Below are positions 61,306 through 64,000 of a DNA stretch of 64,000 nucleotides, one piece after another (the first letter of the stretch is position 1; each line of letters starts with the position of its first letter). Under the pieces are notes generated by a model. It searched no databases, had not been told where the DNA came from, and saw only the letters and a program-made list of their open reading frames with translations. The position numbers were made by a program, and so were the translations under genes. Source of the DNA: Streptomyces termitum (GTDB taxonomy: Bacteria > Actinomycetota > Actinomycetes > Streptomycetales > Streptomycetaceae); assembly GCF_014650175.1 (NCBI RefSeq), contig NZ_BMUL01000011.1, forward strand, positions 125,841 through 189,840. Direction: 5' to 3'.

Positions 61306-62175
61306 TCAGTAGGCGAAGGCGCGGGCGGTGTTCGCGGCGAGCGCCTCCGCCATCGCGTTCTCGTCGATGCCGCGCACCCCGGCCATCGCCCGCACGGTGA
61401 CGGGGACGAGGTACGGGGCGTTCGGGCGGCCCCGGAAGGGCGCCGGGGTCAGGAAGGGCGCGTCGGTCTCCACGAGGATCCGGTCGAGGGGGGCGACGGC
61501 GAGCGCGTCCCGCAGCGGCTGGGCGTTCTTGAAGGTGACGTTCCCGGCGAAGGACATGTAGTAGCCCTCGGCGGCGCAGATCTCGGCCATGGCGGCGTCG
61601 CCGGAGTAGCAGTGGAAGACGGTCCGGTCGGGGGCGCCCTCCTCGTCGAGGACCCGCAGGACGTCGGCGTGCGCCTCGCGGTCGTGGATGACGAGGGTCT
61701 TGCCGTGCCGCTTGGCGATCTCGATGTGGGCGCGGAAGGAGCGCTCCTGCGCGGCCATGCCCTCGGGGCCGGTGCGGAAGAAGTCGAGGCCGGTCTCGCC
61801 GACGCCGAGGACGTGCGGGAGGGCGGCGAGGCGGTCGATCTCGGCGAGCGCGTCGTCGAGCGCCGCGTCGCCGCCCGCCTCCCGCGCGCCCTGCCGCGAC
61901 CAGCCGTCGGGGTCGCCGAGGACGATCCTGGGGGCCTCGTTGGGGTGCAGGGCGACGGCCGCGTGGACGCGGGCGTGGGCGGCGGCGGTCTCGGCGGCCC
62001 AGCGGGAGCCCTTCACGTCGCAGCCGACCTGCACGACCGTCGTCACGCCGACGGCGGCGGCCTTCTCCAGCGCCTCCTCGACGGTGCCGGACTGCATGTC
62101 CAGGTGGGTGTGCGAGTCCGCGACCTCCACGAGGAGGGGTTCGGGCAGCGGCGGCGGGGCGTCCTTGGCACTCAT
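61306..62175 (-). CDS. tatD: TatD-family metal-dependent hydrolase
   Basis: A 289-aa TIM-barrel hydrolase with DNase-type relatives. Metal site residues: DSHTHLD at the start, GETGLDFF, VIHDREAHADVL, FHCYSGD and the terminal VETDAPFLTP. The family is linked to 3'-5' exonuclease and quality-control roles. Next to rpfB-rsmA-ispE in the same direction. Confidence 0.95.
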   Translation of the reverse strand: MSAKDAPPPLPEPLLVEVADSHTHLDMQSGTVEEALEKAAAVGVTTVVQVGCDVKGSRWAAETAAAHARVHAAVALHPNEAPRIVLGDPDGWSRQGAREAGGDAALDDALAEIDRLAALPHVLGVGETGLDFFRTGPEGMAAQERSFRAHIEIAKRHGKTLVIHDREAHADVLRVLDEEGAPDRTVFHCYSGDAAMAEICAAEGYYMSFAGNVTFKNAQPLRDALAVAPLDRILVETDAPFLTPAPFRGRPNAPYLVPVTVRAMAGVRGIDENAMAEALAANTARAFAY

Positions 62176-62236
62176 GGCCCCGATCGTACGAGGCGCCGGG
62201 GCGCCCCGTACGGGGCCGGGGCGGGCCGCCGGCGGT

Positions 62237-62659
62237 TCAGCGGCGCGACCGGAAGGGGTGCAGCAGGTCCGACAGGTGCCAGTGGTGCGGCACCGGCGGG
62301 GTCTCGCCGCCCGCCGGTTCCGTCAGCTCCTGCCCGATGGGACCGGCCGCGCCCACCGGCGGGGCCTCCTTGGCGGGGTGCCCGTGGTGCTCCATGGACG
62401 CGATCAGGTCGAGCACGGTGGACACCTGCCCCGCGCGCATGATGCGCACGACGTGCCCGCCGCAGTTCATGCAGGTCGGATTCGAGAGCGGCGAGGGAAC
62501 CCGCTCCCCGTCCGCCTTGTAGACGACGAACGCGGCTCCGCGCGCGTCGGTGTGGTGCTCGATCTCGTAGGACTGCTCCCAGCCGTAGCCGCACCTCATG
62601 CAGGCGAAGGCGTACGCCTCATGGACGACGGGCGTTCCGGTGCCGGTGGTCTCGCTCAT
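62237..62659 (-). CDS. Zinc-ribbon protein of unknown function
   Basis: A 140-aa soluble protein with two CxxC pairs, ACMRCGYGW near the start and TCMNCGGHV mid-way, which together form a zinc ribbon. Between them is YEIEHHTDARGAAFVVYKAD. The C-terminal third is Pro/Gly/His-rich (GQELTEPAGGETPPVPHHWH). No family recognised beyond the ribbon. Start follows GAGGAG. Sits between tatD and rsmI. Confidence 0.85.
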   Translation of the reverse strand: MSETTGTGTPVVHEAYAFACMRCGYGWEQSYEIEHHTDARGAAFVVYKADGERVPSPLSNPTCMNCGGHVVRIMRAGQVSTVLDLIASMEHHGHPAKEAPPVGAAGPIGQELTEPAGGETPPVPHHWHLSDLLHPFRSRR

Positions 62660-62830
62660 GCCCAGCTCCTCTCCACTGGTCCAGTGGACGCCTTTTCGGG
62701 CCGGAGCGCATCAGCACGGAGAAAACCATGGAGGGACCGTGGAGGGCTTTTTGGCGTTCCCTTGCCAACCGCCCGGGAGCGATTCCCGACGCCGGTTCCG
62801 GCTTTGCCTTCCAGGTTAGTCCTTTACCTT

Positions 62831-63700
62831 TTACGGGGCCTTTCCGCTGCTTTCTCCCTGCGCGTTCTTTGCCGCGACGACGGCATCGAACACCTCCCGC
62901 TTGGGCAGGCCCGCGTCGGCGGCGACGGCCGCGATCGCCTCCTTGCGCCGCTCCCCCGCCTCCTCGCGCACCCGCACCCTGCGCACCAGCTCGGCCGCGT
63001 CCAGTTCCTCGGGGCCGGTCTCGGGGGCGCCCTCGACGACGACGGTGATCTCGCCGCGCACGCCGTCCTTCGCCCAGACCGCGAGCTCGCCCAGCGGGCC
63101 CCGCCTGACCTCCTCGTACGTCTTGGTCAGCTCCCGGCAGACGGCGGCCCGGCGGTCCGCGCCGAACACCTCGGCCATCGCGGCGAGCGTGTCGTCGACC
63201 CGGTGCGGCGCCTCGAAGTAGACGAGGGTGCGCCGCTCGGCCGCGACCTCCCGCAGCCGGCCCAGCCGCTCCCCCGCCTTCCTCGGCAGGAAGCCCTCGA
63301 AGCAGAAGCGGTCCACGGGGAGCCCGGACAGGGCGAGCGCGGTGAGCACGGCGGACGGGCCGGGCACGGCGGTGACCTTGATGTCCCGCTCGACGGCGGC
63401 GGCGACCAGCCGGTAGCCGGGGTCGGAGACGGACGGCATGCCCGCGTCGGTGACCAGCAGCACCCGGGCCCCGCCGGCCAGCGCCTCGACCAGCTCGGGC
63501 GTGCGGGCCGACTCGTTGCCCTCGAAGTAGGAGACCACCCGGCCGGTGGTGTGCACGCCGAGCGCGCGGGTCAGCCCGCGCAGCCGTCGGGTGTCCTCGG
63601 CGGCGACGACGTCCGCGCGCTCCAGCTCGGCGGCGAGCCGGGGCGGGGCGTCCGCGATGTCGCCGATGGGGGTGCCTGCGAGTACCAGCGTTCCTGTCAC
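62831..63700 (-). CDS. rsmI: 16S rRNA 2'-O-methyltransferase RsmI
   Basis: A 289-aa TP-methylase (SPOUT-unrelated) that methylates C1402 of 16S rRNA with SAM. Family blocks: LVLAGTPIGDIADAPPR, VAAEDTRRLRGL, VTDAGMPSVSDPGYRLV, VPGPSAVLTALALSGLPVDRF, FEGFLPRKAGER and FEAPHRVDDTL. The GTG at 63700 matches the family start; GGAGG lies upstream. Divergent from the protein mannosyltransferase gene across about 208 bp. Confidence 0.96.
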   Translation of the reverse strand: MTGTLVLAGTPIGDIADAPPRLAAELERADVVAAEDTRRLRGLTRALGVHTTGRVVSYFEGNESARTPELVEALAGGARVLLVTDAGMPSVSDPGYRLVAAAVERDIKVTAVPGPSAVLTALALSGLPVDRFCFEGFLPRKAGERLGRLREVAAERRTLVYFEAPHRVDDTLAAMAEVFGADRRAAVCRELTKTYEEVRRGPLGELAVWAKDGVRGEITVVVEGAPETGPEELDAAELVRRVRVREEAGERRKEAIAAVAADAGLPKREVFDAVVAAKNAQGESSGKAP

Positions 63701-63896
63701 GCCCCCATCCTCCCAGGAGCGGCCCCCGGACCGCCCCCGCCGGGTCGGCACGCGCGTGCGCCCGCGTGGAAGGGTGCCGGGACGGACGCCGGGGCCGTAC
63801 GAAAAAAGGGGGACGGAACGGACCCGACCCGCCGGTAGGGTGGGCGGACTCGGGCGCCGCCCCGCCCGGACAGGCGACGCGCACAGAAGCAGTCCC

Positions 63897-63902
63897 TACG
63901 AT
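63897..63902 (+). promoter_or_regulatory. -10 of a leaderless pmt mRNA
   Basis: TACGAT ends 6 nt before the GTG at 63909 and no ribosome site is present between them. Confidence 0.45.
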
Positions 63903-63908
63903 GGCGCG

Positions 63909-64000
63909 GTGACCCGTACCGCACCCGAGGCCCTGGAGGGCCAGCACTCCACGGCCCCGCCCGCGGCCGAGCCCCCTTCGTGGCAGCTCCGGCTGCGGCG
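63909..64000 (+). CDS. Protein O-mannosyltransferase, 5' end only
   Basis: The window ends 30 codons into this gene (VTRTAPEALEGQHSTAPPAA and on, a cytosolic lead before the first span). Its position divergent from rsmI is where I recall streptomycetes carrying the dolichyl-phosphate-mannose-protein mannosyltransferase (Pmt), so the call rests on context; the visible residues alone could not establish it. Confidence 0.55.
   Translation, partial: MTRTAPEALEGQHSTAPPAAEPPSWQLRLR

Overview
The window looks like core chromosome of a high-GC actinomycete, almost certainly a Streptomyces or very close relative. The evidence is the extreme GC content with G/C-ending codons, many GTG (and one TTG) starts, and many 1-4 nt start/stop overlaps. 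The gene order also matches my memory of streptomycete chromosomes (inference, no search run): rpf / P450 / mazG / mfd / glmU / prs / rplY / pth / ppc / desaturase-TetR / tam-tamR / galTEK / ABC-F / ispE / rsmA / rpfB / tatD / rsmI / pmt.

Layout. 0-13.9 kb: a secreted Rpf/LysM transglycosylase, a cytochrome P450, a divergent flavohemoglobin-like protein and MazG. An IS607-type transposon (serine recombinase plus TnpB-like protein) sits directly upstream of mazG. Then come a SurA-like lipoprotein, a GT2/YfhO divergent pair for lipid-linked sugar transfer, and an ECF sigma operon that starts with a 29-aa membrane peptide. 13.9-19.1 kb: an HTH/N6-methylase, a membrane protein and a Ser/Thr kinase-TPR protein in one run, divergent from a secreted repeat protein. 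19.1-25.7 kb: a GNAT protein, an HNH-type lipoprotein, Mfd and a DivIVA-like coiled-coil protein. 25.8-30.7 kb: two divergent two-gene operons built from toxin-type domains (deaminase, WHH nuclease) and immunity-type domains (SUKH, YrhB). 30.8-45.3 kb: an orphan histidine kinase, a LAGLIDADG-like protein beside tRNA-Gln, glmU-prs-rplY-pth, a sortase-type LAETG protein, ppc, the desaturase-TetR operon, and the tam/tamR divergent pair. 45.3-50.7 kb: a galT-galE-galK operon between two orphan LuxR-type regulators, one without a phospho-acceptor Asp. 50.8-64 kb: two paralogous membrane-anchored beta-propeller proteins, an ABC-F protein, an acyltransferase, ispE-rsmA-rpfB, tatD, a zinc-ribbon protein, rsmI and the start of a protein mannosyltransferase.

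Functional themes. Cell-wall and envelope work (two Rpfs, GlmU, LAETG protein, YfhO/GT2, Pmt) is mixed with central metabolism (Prs, Ppc, Gal pathway, desaturase) and translation or RNA maintenance (RplY, Pth, RsmA, RsmI, ABC-F). Accessory signals are the IS607 insertion, the toxin/immunity-like island, the LAGLIDADG-like gene and a 156-bp element bounded by 19-bp inverted repeats. The most readable regulation is a near-perfect palindrome over the desaturase start site, three 15-bp-spaced palindromes between tam and tamR, and several promoters whose -10 hexamer lies 6-8 nt before the start codon, suggesting leaderless mRNAs. Strong hairpin terminators close most transcription units.
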